Shown piece after piece: positions 1-8,814 of a DNA stretch of 19,118 nucleotides (within the stretch, counting starts at the first letter, position 1; the number at the start of each line of letters is the position of its first letter). A program made the translations under genes and the position numbers. This DNA comes from an uncultured Prevotella sp. (lineage in GTDB: Bacteria; Bacteroidota; Bacteroidia; Bacteroidales; Bacteroidaceae), in contig USFX01000023.1 of assembly GCA_900553965.1 (NCBI GenBank), forward strand, positions 1 through 19,118. The letters run 5' to 3'. The notes under the pieces were generated by a model, which searched no databases, had not been told where the DNA came from, and was given only the letters and a program-made list of their open reading frames with translations.

Positions 1-2
1 CC

Positions 3-1742
3 CGCCTCCATTCGGCGCGTCTCACGTTGGGTGGTGCTTTCGGCTATCAGAAGGACAAAGACATATTCTTTTATAAGTATAACGCCAAGCTGGACCACCT
101 GTTCAGTCTTTCGTCCTATTTCAACGGTTACGATCCCGCCCGTCTGCTCGATGTCTCGACCGTGCTCGGTGTCGGTGCGCAGTATGCCAAGCTGGGCCGT
201 GACGGCCGCAGTGGTTCGGCATTTGAGGCTCACCTCGGCCTCCAGCTGCGTTTCTTCACCGGTCCGCAGGGCTATATCAACATTGAGCCATACTACGGTA
301 TCGCCTCAGATGCGATGGACCTGAGCGAATACCGCAACTGGCGGCGTGTCGACATGTTCTATGGAGCCAACGTCAACTTCATCTACTATCTCGACAACAA
401 CCTTTCGCGGCGTTCCCGCGACATGTTCATCCGTTCCAAGTCCGACCGAAACTACCTCACCGCCGACTCCATGCTCCAGTCGTGGCGTCAGCCGTGGTTC
501 TTTGAGGCTTCCAACGGACTGACCTTTGTCAGCTCCGCCGGACTTCCCTTCGCCGAGACAATGGGCCATGAGGTGACCGTGGCCGCAGGAAAATGGCTTT
601 CGCCCGTCATCGGTCTGCGTCTCTCCGCATCCACCGCCACCGGCACATGGCAGAAGACGACCATCGCCGAAGAACCCTCGCCATATCATCCCGAGTATCA
701 CCGCTATTACCATAGTCTCTACTTCGGTGCGCGTGCTGAGGCAATGATCAATCCCTTCGGATTCAACAAGAACTACGATTGGGACAGTCGTTTCGGACTT
801 TATGTCGTGGCCGGAGGAGGCCTTGGCCGCATGGCCAAATATCAGAACGGCCGCCATCTGGCTTGCCGCACGGAGTCCTATTCGGCCGGTCTCCATCTGT
901 GGACGAGCCTGACGCCCGGTCTCCAGCTGTTTGTCGAGCCGCGCTACACATACTATTCATATAAGATGCCTTATTCCAACGTATCTTGGAACAAGCGCTT
1001 CTCCGACGACAGCTACACCCTCAACATGGGTCTGACCGTCCTCACCCGCGGCCGCCGCTTCCGTCAGAAGGTCGATGCAGCCGAACAGGCCGCCGCAGCC
1101 GAGAGCCGCATAACGGTTGGTGTCGGTGGAGGTATGAACCTCATGCAGACCAAGGGCGGCTATGACGCCGGGGCATCATCAATGGCCTACAACGGTCTTG
1201 CATACGGCGAATATCGTGTCAACGACATCTTCTCGGCGCGTCTGGCGTTTGAGTTCGCTTCCTTCGCCGCTACCGGCATGACCGATTTCATCGACTATAA
1301 CATGGCCAACGTCGCTGACGGCTATACTCCCGTGTCGCGCCGCGGTCTTTGGGACCATCGCTATTTCCTCGGTTTTGTCTCCGCCAGCTACATGGCCAAT
1401 CTGACGACCCTGTGTGACGGCTATCGTCCCGGCCGCCGCCTGTTTGAACTCAGCGTCTTCGCCGGTCCTACGTGTGCCATCGTCTTCGGCGAGAATGCCT
1501 CACTCTCGACGGACGAACGTCTGTTGGCCGGTCACGAGGTGCGCCAGGCTGAACCGGTGGAGACCGGTGTGAGCTTCGGACTTAATGGTGGCGTGAAGCT
1601 CGTCGCCAACGTCACGCCGCGTCTGGGCGTGGTCTTCACCCCGACGCTCTATCTGCTGACCAACGACCGGCTGCCCGGCGTGGAGTCCTTCAAGTTGAGA
1701 TACCTCGAAACGCTCAACCTCGGTGTACAGTATAAGTTCTGA
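3..1742 (+). CDS. Outer-membrane beta-barrel protein with repeated barrel modules, 5'-truncated
   Basis: The reading frame is open to the left edge, so the gene starts before the window; the TTG at 27 is an internal codon. About 580 residues are visible. The composition is typical of a Bacteroidota outer-membrane beta-barrel: alternating hydrophobic/polar strands rich in Tyr, Phe and Gly, and a C-terminal 'LGVQYKF' ending in Phe, as is usual for barrel proteins inserted by BAM. Counting from the TTG at 27, three similar strand-rich modules can be seen: up to about residue 122, about 157-340, and about 360-571. Each closes with a '(I/V)EPxY' or 'TPTLYL' strand followed by a last strand of the 'NMGLTVL' or 'NLGVQYKF' type. 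The second and third modules are joined by an Ala/Gln/Glu-rich linker near 350-360. The TPR gene follows after 34 nt and is probably co-transcribed. The specific function is unknown; it may be a porin-like or adhesin-assembly protein. Confidence 0.72.
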   Translation, partial: RLHSARLTLGGAFGYQKDKDIFFYKYNAKLDHLFSLSSYFNGYDPARLLDVSTVLGVGAQYAKLGRDGRSGSAFEAHLGLQLRFFTGPQGYINIEPYYGIASDAMDLSEYRNWRRVDMFYGANVNFIYYLDNNLSRRSRDMFIRSKSDRNYLTADSMLQSWRQPWFFEASNGLTFVSSAGLPFAETMGHEVTVAAGKWLSPVIGLRLSASTATGTWQKTTIAEEPSPYHPEYHRYYHSLYFGARAEAMINPFGFNKNYDWDSRFGLYVVAGGGLGRMAKYQNGRHLACRTESYSAGLHLWTSLTPGLQLFVEPRYTYYSYKMPYSNVSWNKRFSDDSYTLNMGLTVLTRGRRFRQKVDAAEQAAAAESRITVGVGGGMNLMQTKGGYDAGASSMAYNGLAYGEYRVNDIFSARLAFEFASFAATGMTDFIDYNMANVADGYTPVSRRGLWDHRYFLGFVSASYMANLTTLCDGYRPGRRLFELSVFAGPTCAIVFGENASLSTDERLLAGHEVRQAEPVETGVSFGLNGGVKLVANVTPRLGVVFTPTLYLLTNDRLPGVESFKLRYLETLNLGVQYKF

Positions 1743-1776
1743 ACCAACCCTTAACCAATCTTTAAAGCATGACGAT

Positions 1777-3363
1777 ATGAAAAAGATAGCAAGATATGTT
1801 CTCACGGCAGCCATGATGTTGGCATCGGCAATTGGCGCACAGGCACAATCGGACCCGGATGCGACGATAAAGGCCGTTGGAAAGATAGTAAATAAGCATG
1901 GTGATGTTGCAGAGTATTTTATATCAAAGGAAATATATCCTAAGTACCGCAAGGATGCAAAAGTGCTTACGGGCATAGCTCGGGCGTATAATCAGGCTCC
2001 AAGGGGTGTGGACAGCTCGTATGTCTTTAATTATATTCGTAAGGCTATCGAAATAGATCCTAATTATGCACCTGCGTATGTTATCGGAGGAACGGAGCTT
2101 AGGCAGAGAGGAGACACACTCGCTGCATTTGAGTGGTATGACCGTGCTATTAAGGCCAATCCCAAAGACCCTGATGGTTATTTGAAATACGCCCAGTTGA
2201 TGGCAAATAAGAAGTACAGCAAATGTGACTTGGAAGGGGCTGTGAGGAAACTGGAAGAGTTGGCGAATATCAATCCAGAAGCAAATATATATGTAGAGGT
2301 AGGCCGTCTGTATATTGATGCAGGAGGAATGGATTATATTCCTCAGGCCATTGACGCATACGCTAAGGCAGATGTGGCTACCATGACCCCAGCACAGGTC
2401 TCGGCTTATGTTTATCTTCTGCAGGCAGCTGGTGCCTCAGGAGGCGGTATTGGTTCTTATAATAGATCTGATTCCGTCTTGTCGTTGGCTCTCGCGAAAT
2501 ATCCTGCTAATGCAGACCTCAATCGACTGATGTTGAAGAACTGTGTGAATAAGTATATGAAGAAATATGATCAGGCATTAGTCGCTGCTGATGCTCTGTT
2601 CAACAAATCAGATAGTCTTGAAGTAGATTTCATGGACTTTATCTATTACGGTGACGCCTATTTGGGGCTGAAACGTTATGATGATGCAATTGCAATGTAT
2701 AAAAAATGCGTCGATTATGAGATAACGCGGTCAGACTATAAGTCCGATGAATCGTATGAGAATATGAAGCGTCAGGAGGATAGACAGAAAGGTAACGCAA
2801 TGAAGAAGATAGTGGATGCATACAAGGACAAAGGATATATGGATGAAGCTATAGAAGAATATAAGAAATACATCGCATATAAAGAGTCTATAGGAAAGTT
2901 GGAATCTTTGGATTTGTATGATTTTTCAAGGTTGTATATCGAACAAGTTGATTTCTTAAATGGAGAAGAAAAGCTAATGGCTTATAAAAATGCTTTTGAG
3001 GTATCCGATGAAATGGCGAAATTGGCATTGAAAGATGAACTGTTAGATAATTATGCTATGGCTCGTTTGCAACGTAGAGATTTAACATTGCAAGTATTGG
3101 ATAGGGAGCTGAAAGATTGGATATGGGTTGGTGATGCCGAAGAGGTCGTTAATTTATTCTATTCAAAAGAAGGATTAGGTAAATATCCCCAAAAGTGTTT
3201 GACGCAAGCAGTTGAATATCTTGTCATATATTATGTGAGAAATGAACAATACAGAGCTCTTCGTAAATATTGGGAGATGCTTGGGCAATTGGACCCTACA
3301 AATAGTAATTATACAATGTTGGACAATCCCACCTACCGTCGTAAAATGGGCATCCGCAGATAG
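1777..3363 (+). CDS. Secreted/periplasmic TPR-repeat protein
   Basis: 528 residues. I chose the ATG at 1777 because it is followed by a clear signal peptide (KK, then a hydrophobic stretch, then A-Q-A with probable cleavage near residue 23); the open frame upstream overlaps the preceding gene. Tetratricopeptide-like helical pairs are visible at about residues 97-130 (Asp-Pro-Asn-Tyr-Ala-Pro entry, 'GDTLAAFEWYDRAIKANP'), about 288-318 ('YYGDAYLGLKRYDDAIAMYK') and about 345-372 ('DKGYMDEAIEEYKKYIAY'). TPR proteins are scaffolds for protein-protein contacts, so a periplasmic adaptor for the neighbouring barrel protein or for the surface proteins downstream is plausible but not shown. The base composition is much more AT-rich than both neighbours (18 of 60 G+C at 2881-2940 against 35 of 60 at 541-600, counted by hand). 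The fimbrillin-like gene starts 44 nt downstream. Confidence 0.82.
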   Translation: MKKIARYVLTAAMMLASAIGAQAQSDPDATIKAVGKIVNKHGDVAEYFISKEIYPKYRKDAKVLTGIARAYNQAPRGVDSSYVFNYIRKAIEIDPNYAPAYVIGGTELRQRGDTLAAFEWYDRAIKANPKDPDGYLKYAQLMANKKYSKCDLEGAVRKLEELANINPEANIYVEVGRLYIDAGGMDYIPQAIDAYAKADVATMTPAQVSAYVYLLQAAGASGGGIGSYNRSDSVLSLALAKYPANADLNRLMLKNCVNKYMKKYDQALVAADALFNKSDSLEVDFMDFIYYGDAYLGLKRYDDAIAMYKKCVDYEITRSDYKSDESYENMKRQEDRQKGNAMKKIVDAYKDKGYMDEAIEEYKKYIAYKESIGKLESLDLYDFSRLYIEQVDFLNGEEKLMAYKNAFEVSDEMAKLALKDELLDNYAMARLQRRDLTLQVLDRELKDWIWVGDAEEVVNLFYSKEGLGKYPQKCLTQAVEYLVIYYVRNEQYRALRKYWEMLGQLDPTNSNYTMLDNPTYRRKMGIRR

Positions 3364-3407
3364 TTTCTAAACATATTTATATTGACTTCACAAGGAACAT
3401 ACCAAAT

Positions 3408-4652
3408 ATGAACATAAATACTCTTAAAACATCCGTAGCAATGTCTGTCGTGGCGCTCGCCTTTGCGGCGTGTTCCACTGACAGCACATTCACTGAACTT
3501 CCTTCGGACGATGCAGAGGCGTTGTCCGGGGTGCGTCAGCTGCGGCTTTCCGTTGGTGGCGGGGTAAGCATAGGCCCTGCCACTGACGGTACGCGCAGCA
3601 CAAATCTTGATTTTCAGAACAATACTTTTGCTGAGGGAACGGAAATCGGCATCTTCATACTAAAGGAAAACTCATACGCCGAATGGCTGGCCGCGTCAGA
3701 CCGTCCGTATGGTGAGGGAGGCCGCACAGACATCGCCGCTCCCGACATGGCAGCCGTGGCGTCTGACGTCCCGGCCGTTGTGGACGGCTATACTGACCGC
3801 GAGGCCCAGCTCATTGCTGACGCCTATCGTGACGGCCGGACATACGGTTATGAGAACATACGTGCCCGGATAAACGCCGACGGAAGTATCACACGCGTCG
3901 ACGGGCTCGGATTTATCTATCCGCTGCACACCAGCGACCGTGTGGCCGTCATGGCATACTCCCCCTATCGTGAGGACATGACATACGACAATCTGAAGAG
4001 CGGACTCCCCATCACCGTCCATCCCGACCAGAACCTCGACGAGGCCATGCGCCAGACGGACATCCTCTTCGGCATCCCTACGGTCGGCATCCCGGCCCGC
4101 GAGGCAGAGAATGTCCCGATGACACTCGGTTTCCGCCACGTCATGACCAACGTCCGGCTGTATGTCCGCGTTGCCAATACGCCCGAAATGCGTTCCGACA
4201 GCATAATCGTCCGTATGCGCAATGTCTCTATGGAAGAGACGCTGCTGCCCATGCTGACCGCCGAGGCCCAAAACGCCAGTGAGTCGGGTGGCGGCGGAAC
4301 GTTCTACGGATATCACCGTTCAGCACCGTCGGCCGTTACGATGGCCCGCACGAAGGGTGTCGCCGCGGCCGACCGTGACACCGTGGACGTCGCCTGTTGT
4401 GCCGTCATCACGCCCCAGGCGTTCAGCGACCAGTTGCCGGCAGTTTTTGAGATAACCCTGAAAGGCCGTCATGACGGTCTCGCCGATACAACCATTGTGC
4501 GCACCGATCCCCGCGGACATGTCGTCTTCAAGTCCGGCAAGCTCAGCATCTATCGGACTACGCTGCCGTCACAACCAGAAGACGACGACCACGGTGAAAC
4601 GCTTCCCGACGACGGCAAGGACGACGTGATTTTGGGAAAACCGGAGAAGTAA
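3408..4652 (+). CDS. Fimbrillin-like (Mfa-like) lipoprotein
   Basis: 414 residues. The N-terminus is a lipoprotein signal, with the lipobox Ala-Phe-Ala-Ala-Cys placing the lipidated Cys at residue 22. Features typical of the Bacteroidales fimbrillin/Mfa-like family follow: an early strand 'RQLRLSVGGG', then 'FAEGTEIGIFIL', then 'GFIYPLHTSDRVAVMAYSPY', and later 'MTLGFRHVMTNVRLYVR', which resembles the conserved 'F.H.(L/M)a.v' segment in such proteins. Family members are exported as lipoproteins and become fimbrial subunits or anchors on the cell surface; some are matured by a protease. The C-terminus is acidic (Asp/Glu/Gly-rich) and ends 'LGKPEK'. Whether this is a polymerising stalk subunit or a tip or accessory protein cannot be told from sequence alone. 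No other fimbrial subunit gene is in the window, though the upstream barrel and TPR genes may belong to the same operon. Confidence 0.8.
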   Translation: MNINTLKTSVAMSVVALAFAACSTDSTFTELPSDDAEALSGVRQLRLSVGGGVSIGPATDGTRSTNLDFQNNTFAEGTEIGIFILKENSYAEWLAASDRPYGEGGRTDIAAPDMAAVASDVPAVVDGYTDREAQLIADAYRDGRTYGYENIRARINADGSITRVDGLGFIYPLHTSDRVAVMAYSPYREDMTYDNLKSGLPITVHPDQNLDEAMRQTDILFGIPTVGIPAREAENVPMTLGFRHVMTNVRLYVRVANTPEMRSDSIIVRMRNVSMEETLLPMLTAEAQNASESGGGGTFYGYHRSAPSAVTMARTKGVAAADRDTVDVACCAVITPQAFSDQLPAVFEITLKGRHDGLADTTIVRTDPRGHVVFKSGKLSIYRTTLPSQPEDDDHGETLPDDGKDDVILGKPEK

Positions 4653-4654
4653 AG

Positions 4655-4676
4655 CCCCACTTGGCTCTCCAAGGGG
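4655..4676 (+). terminator. Weak hairpin after the fimbrillin-like gene
   Basis: The arms CCCC-A-CTTGG and CCAAGGGG pair as a 9-bp stem with one bulged A and a 4-nt loop, just 2 nt after the stop codon. No U-run follows, so it would be at best a leaky terminator or a processing/stability hairpin between the fimbrillin-like gene and the peptidase cluster. Confidence 0.35.
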
Positions 4677-4785
4677 ATAAATCTGAGGAATGAGGTTTTA
4701 GATGCAATGGAGGGAATGTCAAATGTCCTATCTGACATGAAGCAGTGGCAGATATAAATGCAAACGAAGAAAGACAGAAGTAAAT

Positions 4786-7215
4786 ATGAGAAAAGGATTA
4801 TTGATTGTCATAGCTATTCTGTGCTCCGTCCTGGCCCAGGCCGAGGGCGTCAGCCGTGAGGCGGCTTTGGAGAAAGCGCGCGCTTTTCTGAAGACCAAGG
4901 GCGTCGGAATATCACGTCAGACGGATGCCGTCGTCAGTGCGCCGCGCCGCAAGGCAGGACAGCAGCAGGAGGCATGCTATTACGTGTTCAACGCAGACCG
5001 CGGTTATGTCATCGTCTCGGGTGACGACCGTACAGTTCCCATCCTCGGCTATTCGCTCATGGGAAGCTACGACCCTGACAACATTCCCGCGAATATGCGG
5101 GCGTGGCTTCAGGGCTATGCCGACCAGATAGAAGCACTTGACTCGCTGGGCGTTACGGCCAAATATGAAGCGCCGGACGCTTCCGGCCAACCGTCACAGG
5201 ACGGAAATGTTGCGCGGCCGGCTTCGCAGATGAGCAACAATGCCATCGCGCCGTTGCTCACGTCGACATGGGATCAGGCTATTCCTTATTGTCTTGAAAC
5301 TCCGATACAGACCATCGGTTCTTACCAGTATTACACATATACAGGATGTGTCGCCACGGCGATGGCTCAGGTCATCAACTATCACAAATATCCTGATGCC
5401 ACGTTTGCCGCCATGCCGTCATATACAACCCGCACCGTTGGCATCAATGTGTCAGGTATTGCGGCCGGCTCCGCTATTGACTGGGCGAATATGGCCGACG
5501 ACTACAGCAATTATCAGAACATGTCTTCGGCTTCATGTCAGGCCGTGGCAGACCTTATGCACTATTGCGGCGTTTCTGTCCAAATGGACTATACGGCCTA
5601 TTCAAGCGGCTCGGGTGCCTATCATAATGACATTGCTCCGGCGCTGAAAACATATTTCGGCTATGACGCCAATCTCCATACGGCCAACCGGTGCGACTAT
5701 ACCATCAGCCAGTGGAACTCCCTTCTTCTTCAGGAACTGACGAACAACCGGCCAGTCATCTACGGTGCCCAGTCGAACGGCGGTGGTCATGAGTTTGTCA
5801 TCGACGGATATGACGGCAACGAACTTTTCCACGTCAACTGGGGATGGAGCGGTTCATGCGACGGCTATTTCGCAATTTCCGTGCTCAATCCCCACAGCAC
5901 GGAGGGGGCGGGAGCCAGCAGTTCCTCTGACGGCTATTCGATGGACCAGCAAGCCGTGGTCGGTGTTCAGCCGCCCGGCATGCCCTCGCCTGTAAATCCG
6001 TCGCCGTGGGCAAACCAGATGACGATAGACAATCTGCATGTTGAGGACGGTCACATGATTGTATGTGATATATGGAACTATACGGAGACGGAGAGTGTCT
6101 TCTATTTCGGTTTCTTCTCCATGGACGCCTCAAACAGCCTGAAGCTCCTCGGTTATTTTGAGACAGAATCGCTGCCGCCGAACTATGGATATAGAGGAAT
6201 GACTTTGGACCTGACAAAATGTAATCTCAGCCCGGGAACATACAAGATTTATGCCATCGGTGTGAAGAACAGCATACAGGACATCCTGAACGGGTCAATC
6301 TCGTGGAACATGGACCGCTATGTTCTTGTGACTATCGGTGACGACGGTGACATTGCCGTGGAGCAGCACCCCGTGATCAATCTTGAAGCCACATCGTTTG
6401 TCCTGCCGGAAAATCCTCAGGTGAACGTTGAGCAGACGATTAAGGCCACCGTCGTCAACAACGGTGAGGAGTATAACGGAAAACTCTATGTTTTTGCCTC
6501 TTCCGCCTCGGACGAATCGCCCGTGCTCGTCCAGAAAGTGGGAGCGGCCATCCCCGAGGGAAGCTCATGTGAGATGGAGATATACTTCACACCGGGCGAA
6601 GAGACCGACTATGACATCATGGTCTCGACAGATGAGGCTTGCAGCAATATCATCGGCCGATGCGTATTGACGGTCGGTGAGGGCAAGAAAGACCCCGTTG
6701 TCGACCTTGAAGTCGTTTCCATCTCGCCGTACAACGACCCTGTGGTCAACGAGGAGTTCCGTTTCAGCGCCACCATCCGGAACAACGGTGACGACTACAG
6801 CGGTCCGCTCTGTCTCTTCCATGCCTCGGAGACGAAAGTGGAGCTGGAGAGCACGGTTTGGATCGGTATGGGATATAATCAGGTCAACATCGCCGCGGGC
6901 GAGACCCTTGACGTGGACTTCTGGTTCACTCCCGATGAGGCTGGAACATACTATTTCTGGCTGGCCACCTCACACGAAGACCTCGACCATCTCATCAGCC
7001 AGCATGTCATTGACGTGGCTGCTCCCCAACCCGGCATCCTCGGCGACATCAACGGTGACGGCCGTGTCAACGTGACCGACATCACGCTGCTGTCGAAATA
7101 TATCTCCGACAGCGACCCGACGGGCGTCAGGACGGAGAATGCCGACATCAATGGCGACGGACGCATCACCGTGGCCGACGTCGTGGAGCTGGCGCGGATG
7201 ATAACCAATGAGTGA
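4786..7215 (+). CDS. Secreted C10 (streptopain/interpain-like) cysteine peptidase with C-terminal dockerin
   Basis: 809 residues. Domains in order: signal peptide (1-19, '...LAQA'); an inhibitory propeptide of the SpeB/PrtT type (about 20-125, with 'YYVFNADRGYVIVSGDDR'); a C10 catalytic domain (about 152-398) with the nucleophile Cys188 in 'YTGCVATAMAQV', catalytic His335 in 'GGGHEFVIDGYDG', and the 'FHVNWGW' motif at 348-354; two Ig/CARDB-like beta domains ('TIKATVVNNGEEYNGKLYVF' and 'FSATIRNNGDDYSGPLCLF'); and a type I dockerin-like tail (about 753-809) with two calcium loops, DINGDGRVNVTD and DINGDGRITVAD. All expected catalytic residues are present, so it should be an active secreted endopeptidase made as a zymogen. 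Related family members include streptopain of Streptococcus pyogenes, interpain A of Prevotella intermedia and the Bfp proteases of Bacteroides fragilis. The dockerin suggests docking onto a cohesin partner, possibly the next gene. Confidence 0.9.
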   Translation: MRKGLLIVIAILCSVLAQAEGVSREAALEKARAFLKTKGVGISRQTDAVVSAPRRKAGQQQEACYYVFNADRGYVIVSGDDRTVPILGYSLMGSYDPDNIPANMRAWLQGYADQIEALDSLGVTAKYEAPDASGQPSQDGNVARPASQMSNNAIAPLLTSTWDQAIPYCLETPIQTIGSYQYYTYTGCVATAMAQVINYHKYPDATFAAMPSYTTRTVGINVSGIAAGSAIDWANMADDYSNYQNMSSASCQAVADLMHYCGVSVQMDYTAYSSGSGAYHNDIAPALKTYFGYDANLHTANRCDYTISQWNSLLLQELTNNRPVIYGAQSNGGGHEFVIDGYDGNELFHVNWGWSGSCDGYFAISVLNPHSTEGAGASSSSDGYSMDQQAVVGVQPPGMPSPVNPSPWANQMTIDNLHVEDGHMIVCDIWNYTETESVFYFGFFSMDASNSLKLLGYFETESLPPNYGYRGMTLDLTKCNLSPGTYKIYAIGVKNSIQDILNGSISWNMDRYVLVTIGDDGDIAVEQHPVINLEATSFVLPENPQVNVEQTIKATVVNNGEEYNGKLYVFASSASDESPVLVQKVGAAIPEGSSCEMEIYFTPGEETDYDIMVSTDEACSNIIGRCVLTVGEGKKDPVVDLEVVSISPYNDPVVNEEFRFSATIRNNGDDYSGPLCLFHASETKVELESTVWIGMGYNQVNIAAGETLDVDFWFTPDEAGTYYFWLATSHEDLDHLISQHVIDVAAPQPGILGDINGDGRVNVTDITLLSKYISDSDPTGVRTENADINGDGRITVADVVELARMITNE

Positions 7216-7220
7216 GAGAC

Positions 7221-7256
7221 TTGTAACTTTAAACTTGTAATTTTAAACTTTCAGCT
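7221..7256 (+). repeat. Tandem 14-nt AT-rich direct repeat in the leader of the next gene
   Basis: TTGTAACTTTAAAC (7221-7234) is followed immediately by TTGTAATTTTAAAC (7235-7248), with one mismatch. A degenerate third unit (7249-7262, 9 of 14 identical) contains the TTG start codon of the next gene. The array fills nearly all of the gap between the two coding regions and would set the spacing and structure of the translation-initiation region. Confidence 0.7.
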
Positions 7257-8789
7257 TTGAACAAGATATTTCTCCTTCTGATTGCGGCCGTATTAGGGCT
7301 CAGCCGTGCCTCCGCCGCACTGTCGATGACGGTATCAGAGATTTACTATAACGACGGCTATGGCTATTGGGGCATAAATATCGGCATCACGAACGACGGA
7401 GCGCCGGTCAATGCTTTCCAGTGTGACGTGGCCATCCCGGCCGATTTTGAGTTTGTCACTTCCGGCGAGACACTTCTGACGGCGTTCACCTCGCGTGTGC
7501 CGTCGACGTCAGGACTGGGCGGACAGGTGAGCTATTCCCATACGTGTGCCGCCTCGGTCCGTTCAAACGGAACGTTGCGCCTCGTCGTCTATTCCGTGGA
7601 GAACACCGTGTTCAACGGAGCTGAGGGTGACGTAATCTTCGTTGCCCTCGACAGAGCCGACGACACGGCCGTCATGCCGGCCAGCCTGAAGGCCAATCTG
7701 ACCAATCAGGTGCTGACATATATAGATGGCGACGAGGTGAAATCGGTCTATCCCGACGGTATCGTCAACGACGAGACGCTCGTCTGCTACGATTCCAAGG
7801 GCAACCACGTGGCCATGTATGCCTTGGGATATTATCCCAGTGAGGATGCGCTATACGAGGACGTGCGCGCCGTGAACGAGGACCTTGCCACCAACGACCG
7901 CGTCGTTACGGTTGACATGACCCGGTTCCTCTACTACGGAACCATCACGTTCAAGCCGAAGAACCCCAACGCCCTTTTCTTCTGTGGTTTCCCCGGTCAG
8001 ATTCAGAACACGGAGAATGTCTTCTGTGAAAACGAAGAGACCGGCCAGTGGGAGTGTCCGGAGCTTGTGCTCCACGACGACGGACTGTCGTTCGAGATGC
8101 CCGAGGGCCGCGAGGCCGTTGCCCGTAGCTTCACCTTTGACCGCACTTTCCCCGCCGGTCAGTGGAGCACGGTCATGCTTCCCGTCACGCTCAGCCGTGA
8201 ACAGGTTGAGGCCATGACGGCGTCAGGCGTTGAACTTGCCCGTCTCGCCGGCTATGACGAGGAACTGTCGCAGGTGACATACGCCACGTCCGGTTCGTTT
8301 GAGGCCAACGTGCCTTATTTCGTCCGTCCGTCGTCGGCGTCGCAGGTGTTCGCCGGCCTTTCGAACCTGTCTGTCGAGGCTACTGCCGTCACGACGGTTC
8401 CGTCGGCTGGGCGTCTGTCGATGTACGGCAACTATGACTACCGTCTCATCAGTTCTGAGCCGGGACTGTTCCGCTACGGCTACGATGTCACGACCGGCGA
8501 TTTCGTGAAAATCGGCAATACGGGCCGCCTCGGGCCATTCCGCTGCTATCTCGAACTGGCGGGCGTCAGCGAGGCGAAGGCTGCCCCGAGGATAACGATT
8601 AAGGCCGACGGCGGCGACATCACGGCCATTGAGGACATCCGCGGCGGTGCTTCCGGTCCGGCTGCTCCTTTGAAGATCTATACCGTTGACGGCCGCCGTG
8701 TCAATGCCGCCACTGTTGACGAGCTTCCGTCCGGTGTCTATGTCGTGAACGGGCGTAAGGTGGTACGGCCGGCCGCAAAGCAGAAATGA
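7257..8789 (+). CDS. Secreted cohesin-like protein with type A sorting-like C-terminal tail
   Basis: 510 residues from a TTG start. An in-frame stop lies at 7230, no ATG lies between it and the signal peptide (MNKIFLLLIAAVLGLSRASA, residues 1-20), and the next ATG would remove the signal, so TTG is the only good start. Residues about 22-175 resemble a cohesin/carbohydrate-binding-like jelly-roll fold: 'WGINIGITNDGAPVNAFQCD', 'VAIPADFEF', 'GTLRLVVYS', 'FNGAEGDVIFVAL'. Compare the 'xFQFDxxLPxGxxF' and 'LRxxxYS...GxGxIxxI' patterns of cohesins. A later region (about 283-310) carries 'FDRTFPAGQWSTVMLPVTLS', a segment found in many Prevotella surface proteins. The tail has 'IYTVDGRRV' and 'LPSGVYVVNGRKVV', like type IX secretion (type A) sorting domains. 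It directly follows a dockerin-bearing peptidase, which suggests it is the peptidase's surface partner. The cohesin call is by eye; an unrelated beta-sandwich or an inhibitor role is possible. Confidence 0.68.
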   Translation: MNKIFLLLIAAVLGLSRASAALSMTVSEIYYNDGYGYWGINIGITNDGAPVNAFQCDVAIPADFEFVTSGETLLTAFTSRVPSTSGLGGQVSYSHTCAASVRSNGTLRLVVYSVENTVFNGAEGDVIFVALDRADDTAVMPASLKANLTNQVLTYIDGDEVKSVYPDGIVNDETLVCYDSKGNHVAMYALGYYPSEDALYEDVRAVNEDLATNDRVVTVDMTRFLYYGTITFKPKNPNALFFCGFPGQIQNTENVFCENEETGQWECPELVLHDDGLSFEMPEGREAVARSFTFDRTFPAGQWSTVMLPVTLSREQVEAMTASGVELARLAGYDEELSQVTYATSGSFEANVPYFVRPSSASQVFAGLSNLSVEATAVTTVPSAGRLSMYGNYDYRLISSEPGLFRYGYDVTTGDFVKIGNTGRLGPFRCYLELAGVSEAKAAPRITIKADGGDITAIEDIRGGASGPAAPLKIYTVDGRRVNAATVDELPSGVYVVNGRKVVRPAAKQK

Positions 8790-8814
8790 GACAACGAAGA
8801 AAAGAAATAATAAT

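Noticed and set aside
27..29. TTG as the start of the barrel protein
   Set aside because: The frame is open upstream to the window edge with barrel-like residues and no signal peptide after the TTG, so the gene simply enters from outside.
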